NCBI GenBank assembly: GCA_902790325.1
Contig: CADARP010000005.1
Coordinates: forward strand, 1,199-65,198
Source: Oscillospiraceae bacterium
GTDB lineage: Bacteria; Bacillota; Clostridia; Oscillospirales; Acutalibacteraceae
Length of the DNA stretch: 64,000 nt
Direction of reading: 5' to 3'
The notes beneath the pieces were generated by a model. It saw only the letters and a list, made by a program, of their open reading frames with translations. It was not told where the DNA came from and ran no database searches. Of this stretch, positions 8,621-16,771 are shown piece by piece; the first letter of the stretch is position 1; every line of letters begins with the position of its first letter. The position numbers and the translations under genes were made by a program.

Positions 8621-9643
8621 ATGCAAACGAACGAACAGATCCGCTACTACGACCCGACACAGAAGCCGTTTTCCGTATACGGCGTATTTGTGCCGGACGA
8701 AGCGGAGCCGCTGTACCGCCGCATGCCCGCCGCGGCCGCCCGGGCCGTCAGCGAGGGTGTCGAGTGGCTGTGCCGCAACACGTCCGGCGGCAGGATCCGC
8801 CTGCGCACGGACGCGCGGCGGCTGTACCTGAAAGCGGTCTTTCCCGGGACGGTTTCCATGGAGCACTTTGCGCAGAGCGGCGTCACGGGCTTCAGCGTAT
8901 ATGCGGAAAAAGACGGACAGGACACGTTTTGCGGGATTCTGGCCGCAGACCGGCAGACGGAGCTGGAGGGCAGCGTGGATCTGCTGACCGACGGTATGAA
9001 AACGGTCACGGTCTATATGCCGCTGTACAACAACGTCGAAACGGTGCGGATCGGGTTCGACGCCTCGGCCGCGGTCCTGCCGGACAGCGGCTACGGCTGT
9101 GATAAGCCGGTCGTGTTCTACGGCTCGTCCATCACGCAGGGCGGCTGCGCATCCCGCGCCGGCTCCGACTACGCCGCGATCCTGTCCAGAAGGCTCAACT
9201 TCGATTACATCAATCTGGGCTTTTCCGGAAACGCCAAGGGCGAACGTGCCATGGCGGACTATATCTGCACGCTGCCGATGCAGGCGTTTGTCATGGACTA
9301 TGACCACAACGCGCCGACGCCGGAGCATCTGCGGCAGACGCACGAGCCGTTCTTCCGCGTGATCCGCCGGGCGCATCCGGACCTGCCGGTGCTGTTTTTG
9401 TCGAGACCGTGTTCCGCTGCGGACGCGGACAGCCGCGCACGCTTTGCGATCATCCGGCAGACGTACGAAAACGCCCGGGAAAGCGGCGACAAGAACGTTT
9501 ATCTCATAGACGGTTCGACGTTCTTTGCGGATGCGGTCGGTCTCAACGACCCGACGGTAGACCGCGTGCACCCCACGGATCTGGGATTCTATCTCATGGC
9601 AAAGGCGATCGAACCCTGCCTTGCGCGTATGCTGCAAAAATAA
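8621..9643 (+). CDS. SGNH/GDSL-type hydrolase with N-terminal beta domain
   Basis: The 340-residue protein has an N-terminal beta-rich domain to about residue 155, then an SGNH hydrolase domain. The nucleophile motif YGSSITQG places the serine at 170. NLGFSGNAKG supplies the Gly/Asn oxyanion blocks, and VDRVHPTDLGF near residues 316-326 supplies the Asp-His pair. This architecture is seen in carbohydrate esterases that remove acyl groups from glycans. No signal peptide is visible, so it would act on imported substrates. The ATG follows GGAGGAG and lies 11 nt after the lipoprotein stop. Confidence 0.85.
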   Translation: MQTNEQIRYYDPTQKPFSVYGVFVPDEAEPLYRRMPAAAARAVSEGVEWLCRNTSGGRIRLRTDARRLYLKAVFPGTVSMEHFAQSGVTGFSVYAEKDGQDTFCGILAADRQTELEGSVDLLTDGMKTVTVYMPLYNNVETVRIGFDASAAVLPDSGYGCDKPVVFYGSSITQGGCASRAGSDYAAILSRRLNFDYINLGFSGNAKGERAMADYICTLPMQAFVMDYDHNAPTPEHLRQTHEPFFRVIRRAHPDLPVLFLSRPCSAADADSRARFAIIRQTYENARESGDKNVYLIDGSTFFADAVGLNDPTVDRVHPTDLGFYLMAKAIEPCLARMLQK

Positions 9644-9665
9644 AACGAAGAAGGGAACGGAAAAA

Positions 9666-10094
9666 ATGGAGTACAGACGAATGGGCGATACGATCGCGCT
9701 GCGGCTCGATCCGGGCGACAAGATCGTCGGACAGATCCTCGCCGTCGCAGAAAAAGAAAACGTTACGTTTGCGAGCGTGACGGGCATCGGCGGCACGGAC
9801 GAGGCGGAATACGGCGTGTTCGATATGCGGAAAAAGGGCTACAACCGGTTTGCCTGTTCCGGCACGCATGAGATCACCGCGCTGACCGGAAACGTCAACA
9901 CGATGCAGGGCGCGCCGTATGCGCATCTGCACATCACGCTCGCCGGCGCGGACGGACGCGTCGTCGGCGGGCATCTGCTGCGGTGCGTGATCTCGCTGAC
10001 GGCGGAGATCTTTCTGCACACGCTCCCTGCCGCGGTCGACAGGACGCGCCGCGAGGATCTGCAGATCAACACCTGGGCGTTTGACGCAGAATAA
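9666..10094 (+). CDS. PPC/DUF296 domain protein
   Basis: The 142-residue single-domain protein matches the PPC (DUF296) fold. Features are RLDPGDKI near the start, ASVTGIGG in the middle, and the HLHITLAGADG...GGHL segment that carries the family's conserved histidines. Plant members are AT-hook proteins; bacterial single-domain members are probable metal-binding proteins of unknown role. The ATG at 9666 follows GAAGGGAACGG. It is the last gene of the run before the convergent Rrf2 gene. Confidence 0.8.
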   Translation: MEYRRMGDTIALRLDPGDKIVGQILAVAEKENVTFASVTGIGGTDEAEYGVFDMRKKGYNRFACSGTHEITALTGNVNTMQGAPYAHLHITLAGADGRVVGGHLLRCVISLTAEIFLHTLPAAVDRTRREDLQINTWAFDAE

Positions 10095-10121
10095 AAAAAG
10101 ACCGCCGTACAGGCAGTCTTT
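10093..10121 (-). terminator. Intrinsic terminator of the Rrf2 gene
   Basis: On the minus strand a 10-bp hairpin (AAAGACTGCC paired with GGCGGTCTTT, one G-U pair) is followed directly by a run of T. It ends the Rrf2 transcript and may also act on the converging DUF296 transcript. Confidence 0.8.
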
Positions 10122-10132
10122 CGCAGTTGGAT

Positions 10133-10570
10133 TCAGATCACATAGTTGCTGCTGACTTTTGCGTGCTGCTGGTCGAGGATGTCCTGCAGCGTGATGCCGT
10201 CGAGATACGTGCAGATGACCCGCGCGAGTCCCTGCCACACCGGCAGCGTCGGACAGTCGGCGCAGCGCGTGCATTCGATCGGATCTTCGTCCGCGCAGGC
10301 CACGGGCGACAGCGACCCTTCGGTCAGGCGCAGGATCTCGCCGACCGTGATCTTGTCCGGCGCATGGGCGAGCATATAGCCGCCCGTCGTGCCGCGGCTC
10401 GCGCGCAGGATGCTGCCCTTGGTGAGCAGGGGAATGATCTGTTCCAGATACTTCTTGGAAATGTCCTGCCGCGCTGCAATATCCTTGAGCGCGATGAATC
10501 CGCTCTCGCGGTGCTCCGCCAGATCCAGCAGCATCCGCAGCGCGTATCGTCCTTTGGTGGAAATGCGCAT
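10133..10570 (-). CDS. Rrf2-family transcriptional repressor with Fe-S-type cysteines
   Basis: The 145-residue protein has the Rrf2 winged helix: MRISTKGRYALRML, then a recognition helix near ISKKYLEQII and a wing with SRGTTGGYML. Four cysteines (C92, C100, C103, C106) sit in the C-terminal region where IscR and NsrR bind a [2Fe-2S] cluster. CymR-type sulfur regulators usually lack them. It is likely a sensor of Fe-S, redox or cysteine status. The ATG at 10570 is supported by GAGGTG 6 nt upstream; a GTG 9 nt earlier has no ribosome site. It is divergent from a LysR regulator and close to metY, which suggests control of sulfur metabolism (inference). Confidence 0.85.
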   Translation of the reverse strand: MRISTKGRYALRMLLDLAEHRESGFIALKDIAARQDISKKYLEQIIPLLTKGSILRASRGTTGGYMLAHAPDKITVGEILRLTEGSLSPVACADEDPIECTRCADCPTLPVWQGLARVICTYLDGITLQDILDQQHAKVSSNYVI

Positions 10571-10587
10571 GATTGTCACCTCGATGA

Positions 10588-10627
10588 TTGATATTCCGAT
10601 TATACCATAGTTTTAATAGGTTTTCAA
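10588..10627 (-). promoter_or_regulatory. Divergent promoter region between the Rrf2 and LysR genes
   Basis: On the minus strand TTGAAA (10627-10622), 17 nt and TATAAT (10604-10599) with a TGG extension form a strong promoter for the Rrf2 gene. On the plus strand a weaker TTGATA (10588-10593) and TTTAAT (10612-10617) with an 18-nt spacer could serve the LysR gene. The two overlap, so binding of either regulator would affect both genes. Confidence 0.7.
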
Positions 10628-10636
10628 GGAGATATT

Positions 10637-11563
10637 ATGACGATTCAGCAGATTTATTATGTCATCACGATCGCGGACATCGGTTCGCTCAACAAAGCGT
10701 CCGAGGTGCTGTATGTGGCGCAGCCGTCGCTGACCAGCGCCGTGCAGGAGCTTGAGCGCGAGCTGGGCATCACGATCTTCTACCGCAGCGGACGCGGCGT
10801 GACGCTGACAAACGAGGGCGAGGACTTCCTGAGCTACGCGAGACCGCTCTACCAGCAGTACGCCCAGCTCACGGAAAGATACGGCAAGGGCGGCACGCGC
10901 AAAAAGAAGTTCGGCGTCTCCGCCCAGCACTATTCCTTTGCGGTCAAGTGCTTTGCGGAGCTGATGAAGCAGTACAGCACGGCGGAGTACGAATTCGCCA
11001 TCCGCGAGACCAAGACGCTCGAAGTGATCGACGACGTGCATACGGGCAAGAGCGAGCTGGGCGTACTGTTTCTGAGCGACTTCAACCGCAAGGCGCTCGA
11101 AAAACTGTTCCGCACGCAAAAACTGTCCTTTCAAAAGCTCGTGGAATGCGATGCGTTTGTCTACATGTGGAAGGGACATCCGCTCGCAAAGTGTGCGTCG
11201 ATCCGCTTTGAGCAGTTGGCGGACTATCCGTGCATGTCTTTCGAGCAGGGAGGAACGGGCTCGTTCTACTTTGCCGAGGAGATCCTCTCGACGTTCGATT
11301 ATCCGCGCACCATCCGCGTCAACGACCGCGCCACCATGCTCAATCTCATGGTCGGCGCAGGCGGGTATACGCTGTGCTCGGGCATTATCTGCGAGGAGCT
11401 GAACGGCTCGGATTATGTGGCGGTGCCGTTCGAGACGCAGGAGACGGACGTCGGCGCGCGCATGGAGATCGGTTACATCACGCGGCGGAATCTGCCGCTG
11501 TCGGAGCTTGCGCAGCAGTATGTGCGGGAACTGCAGCGGTACTTGACGGCGCAAAAGAAATAA
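10637..11563 (+). CDS. LysR-family transcriptional regulator
   Basis: The 308-residue protein has the LysR helix-turn-helix at residues 1-60 ([20 protein letters not shown], then [16 protein letters not shown]). A periplasmic-binding-like effector domain runs from about residue 90. It would activate or repress a nearby promoter in response to a small metabolite. The ATG follows AAGGAG. Its position between an Rrf2 regulator and metY suggests a CysB- or CmbR-like role in sulfur amino-acid control, but the effector cannot be read from sequence. Confidence 0.85.
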   Translation: MTIQQIYYVITIADIGSLNKASEVLYVAQPSLTSAVQELERELGITIFYRSGRGVTLTNEGEDFLSYARPLYQQYAQLTERYGKGGTRKKKFGVSAQHYSFAVKCFAELMKQYSTAEYEFAIRETKTLEVIDDVHTGKSELGVLFLSDFNRKALEKLFRTQKLSFQKLVECDAFVYMWKGHPLAKCASIRFEQLADYPCMSFEQGGTGSFYFAEEILSTFDYPRTIRVNDRATMLNLMVGAGGYTLCSGIICEELNGSDYVAVPFETQETDVGARMEIGYITRRNLPLSELAQQYVRELQRYLTAQKK

Positions 11564-11612
11564 TGACGCGGGATATAGATTCAGTCTATTACTGACCATT
11601 TATATAGGATAT

Positions 11613-11641
11613 TGGACAAACCGGAAAAACGGCAGTATAAT
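11613..11641 (+). promoter_or_regulatory. Promoter of the leader peptide and metY
   Basis: TGGACA at 11613-11618 is separated by 17 nt from a perfect TATAAT at 11636-11641. It gives a transcript with a roughly 190-nt leader before metY. Confidence 0.75.
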
Positions 11642-11688
11642 ACGGACAACGATTCAAGACGCACGGGCGCCGGATCGGTGTCCGTATT
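11639..11688 (+). promoter_or_regulatory. Inverted repeat overlapping the metY -10 box
   Basis: A perfect 10-bp inverted repeat, AATACGGACA at 11639-11648 and TGTCCGTATT at 11679-11688, encloses a second CGAT/ATCG pair. The left arm overlaps the -10 box, so it could be a DNA operator. In a read-through RNA it would form a hairpin followed by TTCTTTT, resembling a terminator. Which role applies cannot be decided from sequence. Confidence 0.5.
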
Positions 11689-11709
11689 CTTTTGGAAGGA
11701 TTGACGGTT

Positions 11710-11775
11710 ATGCTCAGACGATGGCAAACGCTGCTGCGCAGGAACTGCCGGCGCGGACGAATGTGCGCACGGTAA
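11710..11775 (+). CDS. Candidate 21-residue Cys/Arg-rich leader peptide upstream of metY
   Basis: A short frame of 21 codons starts at an ATG preceded by GGAAGGA with 9 nt spacing and ends at TAA. It lies wholly between the metY promoter and the metY start. The peptide begins [11 protein letters not shown] and has cysteines at positions 13 and 19 among eight arginines. Leader peptides with cysteine codons upstream of sulfur genes are known to mediate attenuation in other bacteria. By analogy this may sense cysteine supply through ribosome pausing. The frame differs from that of metY. The coding claim rests on the ribosome site, position and composition only. Confidence 0.5.
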   Translation: MLRRWQTLLRRNCRRGRMCAR

Positions 11776-11837
11776 CGCGCAAAGACCCCGGTGTTCTTAT
11801 TCCATCTCAAAAATATAAAAAAGAAAGAGGTATCCTT

Positions 11838-13121
11838 ATGAGCAACTATAAATTTGAAACACTGCAGCTTCATGTCGGACAGGAGCAGCCCGATCCCGCG
11901 ACCGATTCGAGAGCGGTCCCGATCTATCAAACGACTTCCTATGTATTCAAAAACAGCGCGCACGCCGCGGCGCGGTTCGGTCTCGCGGACGCGGGCAACA
12001 TCTACGGCCGCCTGACCAACTCCACGCAGGGCGTTCTGGAGGAACGCGTGGCGGCGCTCGAAGGCGGCGTTGCGGCTCTGGCGCTGGCTTCCGGCGCGGC
12101 GGCGATCACATACGCGATCGAAGCGCTGGCGCAGGCGGGCGAGCACATCGTGGCGCAGAAGACGATCTACGGCGGTTCCTTCAACCTGCTGTCCCACACG
12201 CTGCCGCAGTACGGCATCGACACGACGTTCGTCGACGTGCACGATCTCGCCGAGGTGGAGGGCGCGATCCGCGACAATACGAAGGCGATCTTCATCGAGA
12301 CGCTCGGCAACCCGAACAGCGACATCCCCGACATCGAGGCGATCGCCGGCATCGCACACCGGCACGGCATTCCGGTTGTGATCGACAACACGTTCGGCAC
12401 GCCGTATCTGATCCGTCCGATCGAGCACGGCGCGGACATCGTGGTTCACTCCGCCACGAAGTTCCTCGGCGGTCACGGCACGACGCTCGGCGGCATTATC
12501 GTGGATTCCGGCAAGTTCGACTGGAAAGCGAGCGGTAAGTACGCGCCGATTGCCGCTCCGAATCCGAGCTACCACGGCGTATCGTTTGCCGACGCGGTCG
12601 GACCGGCGGCATTCGTGACCTACATCCGCGCGATCCTGCTGCGCGACACGGGCGCCGCGATCTCGCCGTTCAACGCCTTCCTGCTGCTGCAGGGCGTGGA
12701 GACGCTGTCGCTGCGGCTTGAGCGCCACGCGGAAAACACGAAAAAGGTCGTGGAATTCCTGTCGCAGCATCCGCTTGTCGAGCGCGTCAATCACCCGTCG
12801 CTGCCCGACCATCCGCAGCACGATCTGTACACGCGGTATTTCCCGAACGGCGGCGGCTCGATCTTCACGTTCGACATCCGCGGCGGACAGAAAGAAGCGC
12901 ATGCGTTTATCGACAATCTGGAGATCTTCTCGCTGCTGGCAAACGTCGCGGACGTCAAGTCGCTTGTGATCCATCCCGCGACGACGACGCATTCGCAGTT
13001 GACGGAAGAGGAGCTGCTTTCGAGCGGCATCCGCCCGAACACCATTCGCCTGTCTATCGGCACGGAGCACATCGACGACATCATCGCCGACCTTGAAAGA
13101 GGCTTCGCTGCGGTGGAATAA
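11838..13121 (+). CDS. metY: O-acetylhomoserine sulfhydrylase (PLP-dependent)
   Basis: The 427-residue protein is a Cys/Met-metabolism PLP enzyme. It has the MetY-type opening [20 protein letters not shown] and the PLP lysine K208 in [11 protein letters not shown]. The length of about 430, longer than cystathionine lyases, also points to MetY. It makes homocysteine from O-acetylhomoserine and sulfide, or acts as a related sulfhydrylase, in the cytoplasm. The ATG at 11838 is chosen because AAAGAGG precedes it; an in-frame ATG at 11721 lacks a ribosome site and adds a non-homologous tail. Expression is probably set by the upstream promoter, inverted repeat and leader peptide, and by the neighbouring Rrf2 or LysR protein. 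Confidence 0.9.
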   Translation: MSNYKFETLQLHVGQEQPDPATDSRAVPIYQTTSYVFKNSAHAAARFGLADAGNIYGRLTNSTQGVLEERVAALEGGVAALALASGAAAITYAIEALAQAGEHIVAQKTIYGGSFNLLSHTLPQYGIDTTFVDVHDLAEVEGAIRDNTKAIFIETLGNPNSDIPDIEAIAGIAHRHGIPVVIDNTFGTPYLIRPIEHGADIVVHSATKFLGGHGTTLGGIIVDSGKFDWKASGKYAPIAAPNPSYHGVSFADAVGPAAFVTYIRAILLRDTGAAISPFNAFLLLQGVETLSLRLERHAENTKKVVEFLSQHPLVERVNHPSLPDHPQHDLYTRYFPNGGGSIFTFDIRGGQKEAHAFIDNLEIFSLLANVADVKSLVIHPATTTHSQLTEEELLSSGIRPNTIRLSIGTEHIDDIIADLERGFAAVE

Positions 13122-13136
13122 ACAGAGCAGTACGCC

Positions 13137-13176
13137 ACACTCCGGTGCGAAAAGCGTGCCGGAGTGTTTTCGTTTT
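13137..13176 (+). terminator. Intrinsic terminator of metY
   Basis: A 9-bp stem ACACTCCGG/CCGGAGTGT with a 13-nt loop is followed by TTTCGTTTT, 15 nt after the metY stop. Confidence 0.85.
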
Positions 13177-13333
13177 CAGAGCGGAAACGGTATGCTGCGT
13201 TTTTTTGTTCACGGATTTTGCGGGATACTTGCGTTTCATTCTGTTTGCATGCAGGGTCTGCACTCGTGGATAAATCAGTCCGGATGTGCATCCCACAATA
13301 TTCTGTGAAGAACCCGATTTTTGCGATAAAGCA

Positions 13334-13362
13334 TAGACTTCCGACGGTTTTCATGGTATACT
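13334..13362 (+). promoter_or_regulatory. Promoter of the M20 peptidase operon
   Basis: TAGACT, 17 nt and TATACT with a TGG extension lie 27 nt upstream of the peptidase ATG. The stretch between the metY terminator and this promoter (about 155 nt) shows no gene or other signal. Confidence 0.6.
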
Positions 13363-13388
13363 GTTTCCGGATCGAAAGGGGGAGCGGT

Positions 13389-14834
13389 ATGATTCGGTAT
13401 ATCCTGTTTGCGCTTTTGGCGGCGGTGATCGCGCTGATTGCCGCGGCTGTCGTGCGCGCGGTGCGGCTGAAGCCCGCGAAGACGGCGGCACACGAGCCGT
13501 ATGCGCCCGCTCTCGACGAGAAGGGCGCTGTGGAGCGATTCTGCCGGACGATCCGTCTCGGAACGGTCTGGCCGCGCTACGGCGAAGTGGACCGCGCGCC
13601 GTTCGACGCGTTCCTGCCGCTGCTGCGGGAGCTCTACCCGCGCATGTTCGCGGCGCTGGATGTGCAGATCGTGAACGAATACGGTCTGCTGCTTCGGTGG
13701 AAAGGCGCGGACAGCGAACGTCCCGTGGTGCTCATGAGCCACTACGACGTGGTGTCGGCGGACGCGGACAAGTGGACGCATCCGCCCTTCTGCGGCGAGG
13801 TGCACGACGGAGAAATCTGGGGACGCGGCACGGTCGATACCAAGTGCATCCTTGCGGCGCTCTTGGAAGCGGGCGAAACGCTTCTGGGCGAGGGCTTCAC
13901 GCCGCGGCACGACATATACTTTTCTTTTTCCAACAACGAGGAGACCGGCGGCGGCACGACGCCCGCGATCGTCTCGTATCTGCGCGATCGGAACATCACG
14001 CCGTGGTTCGTGCTCGACGAGGGCGGCGCGGTGGTCAAATCGCCCGCGCTGGGCGTCCGGCAGGAATTCGCCATGATCGGCGTGAGCGAAAAGGGCGTTG
14101 TGGACGCGATCCTGAAAATCAGCGGCGTGCCCGGCCATTCGTCGACGCCGCGCGCGAGCGACTCCACCTACCGGCTCGTGGATGTGCTTGCGCGCATCCG
14201 GAAAGCGCCGTTCCCGTCGCAGCTCTCGCCCGTCACGCGGCAGATGCTGTCGGGCATCGCGGCATACGCGCCGTTCGGCTACCGTCTGATCTTCGCAAAC
14301 CTCTGGCTGTTCGGCCCGCTTGTCAAAAAGATCATGAGCCGCAACGGCGAGACGGCAGCCATGCTGCGCACGACCGCCGCGCTGACCAAGCTCCGCGGGT
14401 CTTCGGAGATCAACTCCATCCCCAACGTCGCCGAGGTCGGCATGAGCGTGCGCGTCGCCCCGTGGGACAGCACCGAAAGCGCGCTTTCCCGTCTGCGCGA
14501 GGCGGCGGGCGAGCACGCGGACGTGACGTATGACTACAAGTTCGAGCCGTCGCCGTTTTCCCCGACGGACTGCGATGCGTTCCGGCTGTTGGCGGAAACG
14601 GTCGACGCCGTGTATCCCGGCGTGCCCGCCGTGCCTTATGTGATGAACGGCGGCACGGATTCCAAGCATTTTGCCGCCGTCTGGCCCAATGTGTACCGCT
14701 TTGCGGGTTTCCGGTTCACCGCCGAGGAACGTGCCGGTATGCACGGCAACGACGAGCGTCTGTCGGTCGGCAGCTACCTCGACGGCGTGCGTTTTTACCG
14801 CAAACTATTGGAGAATCTCAATAAAGGAGAATGA
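13389..14834 (+). CDS. M20-family metallopeptidase with N-terminal membrane anchor
   Basis: The 481-residue protein has one N-terminal transmembrane segment (residues 4-23) and then an M20 dipeptidase-type domain. Metal ligands are visible in MSHYDVVSAD (H118, catalytic D120), GRGTVDTK (D150) and NNEETGG (E184-E185). The overall length and order resemble CPS1/PM20D1 carboxypeptidases. It would hydrolyse peptides or N-acyl amino acids at the membrane; the side of the membrane is not certain. GGGGGAG precedes the ATG. It heads a short operon with the AhpD-like and SDR genes; the next start is 2 nt after its stop. Confidence 0.85.
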   Translation: MIRYILFALLAAVIALIAAAVVRAVRLKPAKTAAHEPYAPALDEKGAVERFCRTIRLGTVWPRYGEVDRAPFDAFLPLLRELYPRMFAALDVQIVNEYGLLLRWKGADSERPVVLMSHYDVVSADADKWTHPPFCGEVHDGEIWGRGTVDTKCILAALLEAGETLLGEGFTPRHDIYFSFSNNEETGGGTTPAIVSYLRDRNITPWFVLDEGGAVVKSPALGVRQEFAMIGVSEKGVVDAILKISGVPGHSSTPRASDSTYRLVDVLARIRKAPFPSQLSPVTRQMLSGIAAYAPFGYRLIFANLWLFGPLVKKIMSRNGETAAMLRTTAALTKLRGSSEINSIPNVAEVGMSVRVAPWDSTESALSRLREAAGEHADVTYDYKFEPSPFSPTDCDAFRLLAETVDAVYPGVPAVPYVMNGGTDSKHFAAVWPNVYRFAGFRFTAEERAGMHGNDERLSVGSYLDGVRFYRKLLENLNKGE

Positions 14835-14836
14835 TT

Positions 14837-15376
14837 ATGAGCTTTATTCCCATGACCGAGTACGAGAGCGCCGATGAAGCCGTCCGGCGCGAATACGACG
14901 ATCAGATCGCCAAGCACGGCCGCATCACCAACATGAAGCGCACGCTCCTGCACGACGTGCAGTCCTTCAAGACGTACATGGACTGGTACACGCTGTATGA
15001 CGAGCTGCGTCCGACGTTCGGCGACCGCGCGCTGCAGATTTTTTCCTACGCGATCTCGACGGGCAACGACTGTCTGATCTGCGGCCTTTTCTTCCGCAAG
15101 ATCCTGGTGGACGCCGGCGAGGACCCGGAGAATCTGCAGCTCGACGAAACGGAGCAGCTTCTGCTCGATTTCGGCGTGCAGATCACCAAGCATCCGCACA
15201 GCATCGACAGCGCGATCTACGACAAGCTGCGCGAAAAGTATTCGGACACGGTGCTCGTGCAGTTGATCGCATTTGCGGGCATCATGTACGCGACCAATTT
15301 GTTCAACACGGTGGCCAAGGTGCCGCTGGACGAGGTATTATACAGCTATCGCAAGGAGGATAAAGACAATGGGTGA
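14837..15376 (+). CDS. AhpD-like/carboxymuconolactone decarboxylase family protein
   Basis: The 179-residue helical protein carries NDCLICGLFFR, with C79 and C82 in the CxxC position of AhpD-like alkylhydroperoxidase proteins. The histidine expected three residues after the second cysteine is replaced by phenylalanine. Members of this family act in peroxide defence or as decarboxylases and often pair with oxidoreductases. The ATG at 14837 has AAAGGAG at a 7-nt spacing; an earlier ATG at 14831 is too close. The end overlaps the SDR start by 8 nt, so the two proteins are likely made together. Confidence 0.75.
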   Translation: MSFIPMTEYESADEAVRREYDDQIAKHGRITNMKRTLLHDVQSFKTYMDWYTLYDELRPTFGDRALQIFSYAISTGNDCLICGLFFRKILVDAGEDPENLQLDETEQLLLDFGVQITKHPHSIDSAIYDKLREKYSDTVLVQLIAFAGIMYATNLFNTVAKVPLDEVLYSYRKEDKDNG

Positions 15377-16172
15377 GTTTGACAATAAGGTTGCGTTCAT
15401 CACGGGCGCGGCACACGGACAGGGCAGAGCGGCGGCGCTCGCGTTCGCAAAGGAGGGCGCGGACATCGTCGCGTTCGACGTGGCGAAAAAGATCGAGTAT
15501 CCCGCGTACGAATTCGGCACGAGCGACGAACTGAAGAGCCTGAAGGCGGAGATCGAAGCGCTCGGCAGACGCGCGGTCATCGCCGCGGGCGACGTGCGCT
15601 CGGACGAAGCGGTCACCAAAGCCGTGGATGAAGCGATCGCGGCGTTCGGCAAGATCGACATTCTCTTCAACAATGCCGGCATCTGCGCCTACGCCGAGGT
15701 CGACACCATGACCGACGACGAGTGGAACGCCATGATCGACATCAACCTGAAAGGGCCGTTCAACGTCGCGCGCCGCGTCGTGCCGCATATGAAACAGGCG
15801 AAGAGCGGCGTCATCATCAACAATTCGTCCGTCATGGGTCTGCGCGGCGGCAACCGCCTGTCGCACTACACGGCGAGCAAGTGGGGACTGACCGGCCTTA
15901 CCAAAGCGTGGGCGATCGAGCTCGCGCCGTACAACATCCGCGTGGTGAGCATCCATCCGACCGGCGTCAATACGCCGATGAACGACGGCCTTGCTGCGAT
16001 GGAGGGCATGACGCCTATCGAGATCGCGGAGCGGTCGGCGGGCAACCTCCAGCCCGTGCCGTGGATCGAGCCGGAGGACGCGGCCAATCTGGTGCTGTTC
16101 CTTGCCAGCGACAAGGCGCGTTACTGCACCGGCGGCCAGTATCTTGTGGACGCGGGGCTTTTGAGCGTATAA
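15369..16172 (+). CDS. Short-chain dehydrogenase/reductase
   Basis: The 267-residue protein is a classical SDR: cofactor motif TGAAHGQG at residues 12-19, NNAG at 101-104, catalytic serine near 153, Y167 and K171. An acidic residue at the end of the second strand (AFD) favours NAD. The GGQYLVDAG ending is typical. The segment between the second strand and NNAG resembles carveol-dehydrogenase-like SDRs, some of which use mycofactocin, but no mycofactocin genes are in the window. It is coupled to the AhpD-like gene, so the two probably act on the same compound. Confidence 0.85.
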   Translation: MGEFDNKVAFITGAAHGQGRAAALAFAKEGADIVAFDVAKKIEYPAYEFGTSDELKSLKAEIEALGRRAVIAAGDVRSDEAVTKAVDEAIAAFGKIDILFNNAGICAYAEVDTMTDDEWNAMIDINLKGPFNVARRVVPHMKQAKSGVIINNSSVMGLRGGNRLSHYTASKWGLTGLTKAWAIELAPYNIRVVSIHPTGVNTPMNDGLAAMEGMTPIEIAERSAGNLQPVPWIEPEDAANLVLFLASDKARYCTGGQYLVDAGLLSV

Positions 16173-16192
16173 TAAAGAAAGGTGTCTAAAGC

Positions 16193-16696
16193 GTGAAACT
16201 GTATCTCAAACAAAAATTCTTTTCCTGGAAGGATCGCGCGTGGGTCAAGGACGAGACGGGCGCGGACCGCTATTTCATCGAGGGCAAGGCGCTCTCCATC
16301 GGCAAGAAACTGTGGATCATGACGCCGCAGGGCGAGCAGCTTGCGTTTGTGCGCCAGAAGGTGCTGACGCTGATGCCGAAGTTCATCGTGGAGATCGGCG
16401 GGCAGGAAGTCGCAACGATCGCCAAGAAGTTCACGTTCCTCAAACCGAAGTACGAAATCGACGGACTCGGCTGGACGGTGCAGGGCGACTTCATGGGACA
16501 CAACTATACGGTGAACGAGGGCGAACGCCCGATCATCACGATCCACAAAAAGTGGATGTCGTGGGGCGATTCGTTCGAGCTGGACATCGCATCGGGCACA
16601 AACGAGGTGCTGGCGCTGGCCGTCGTGCTGGCGATCGACGCCGTGATGGATTCACAGCAGTCCGCTTCCTCCGTTTCGTTCTCCTCCTCCGACTGA
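16193..16696 (+). CDS. LURP-one-related (YxjI-like) protein
   Basis: The 167-residue protein matches the LURP-one/YxjI tubby-like beta-barrel fold. It opens with LYLKQKFFSWKDRAWVKD, followed by repeated strand-turn units such as LWIMTPQGEQLAFVRQKVL and YEIDGLGWTVQGDF. Related tubby-type domains bind lipids or act as membrane-linked sensors, but the bacterial function is unknown. The GTG start has AAAGGTG upstream. It is the last gene of this run. Confidence 0.75.
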   Translation: MKLYLKQKFFSWKDRAWVKDETGADRYFIEGKALSIGKKLWIMTPQGEQLAFVRQKVLTLMPKFIVEIGGQEVATIAKKFTFLKPKYEIDGLGWTVQGDFMGHNYTVNEGERPIITIHKKWMSWGDSFELDIASGTNEVLALAVVLAIDAVMDSQQSASSVSFSSSD

Positions 16697-16716
16697 ACAC
16701 AAAAGAATGCAAAAAA

Positions 16717-16757
16717 CAGGGGTTATTCTTCCAAAGCAAGCGGAAGGATAACCCCTG
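16717..16757 (-). terminator. Bidirectional terminator between convergent genes
   Basis: A 16-bp stem with one mismatch, CAGGGGTTAT...ATAACCCCTG, lies between the LURP-like gene and the convergent membrane gene. On the minus strand it is followed by TTTTTTG, on the plus strand by a weaker CGGTTTCTT. Confidence 0.85.
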
Positions 16758-16771
16758 CGGTTTCTTGATCG

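Noticed and set aside
11721-11837. N-terminal extension of MetY from an upstream ATG
   Set aside because: It lacks a ribosome site, the added residues do not resemble MetY, and the downstream ATG has AAAGAGG and starts at the family's usual position.
11642-11837. SAM or T-box riboswitch upstream of metY
   Set aside because: I could not find the conserved cores of either class; only the inverted repeat and short frame are visible.
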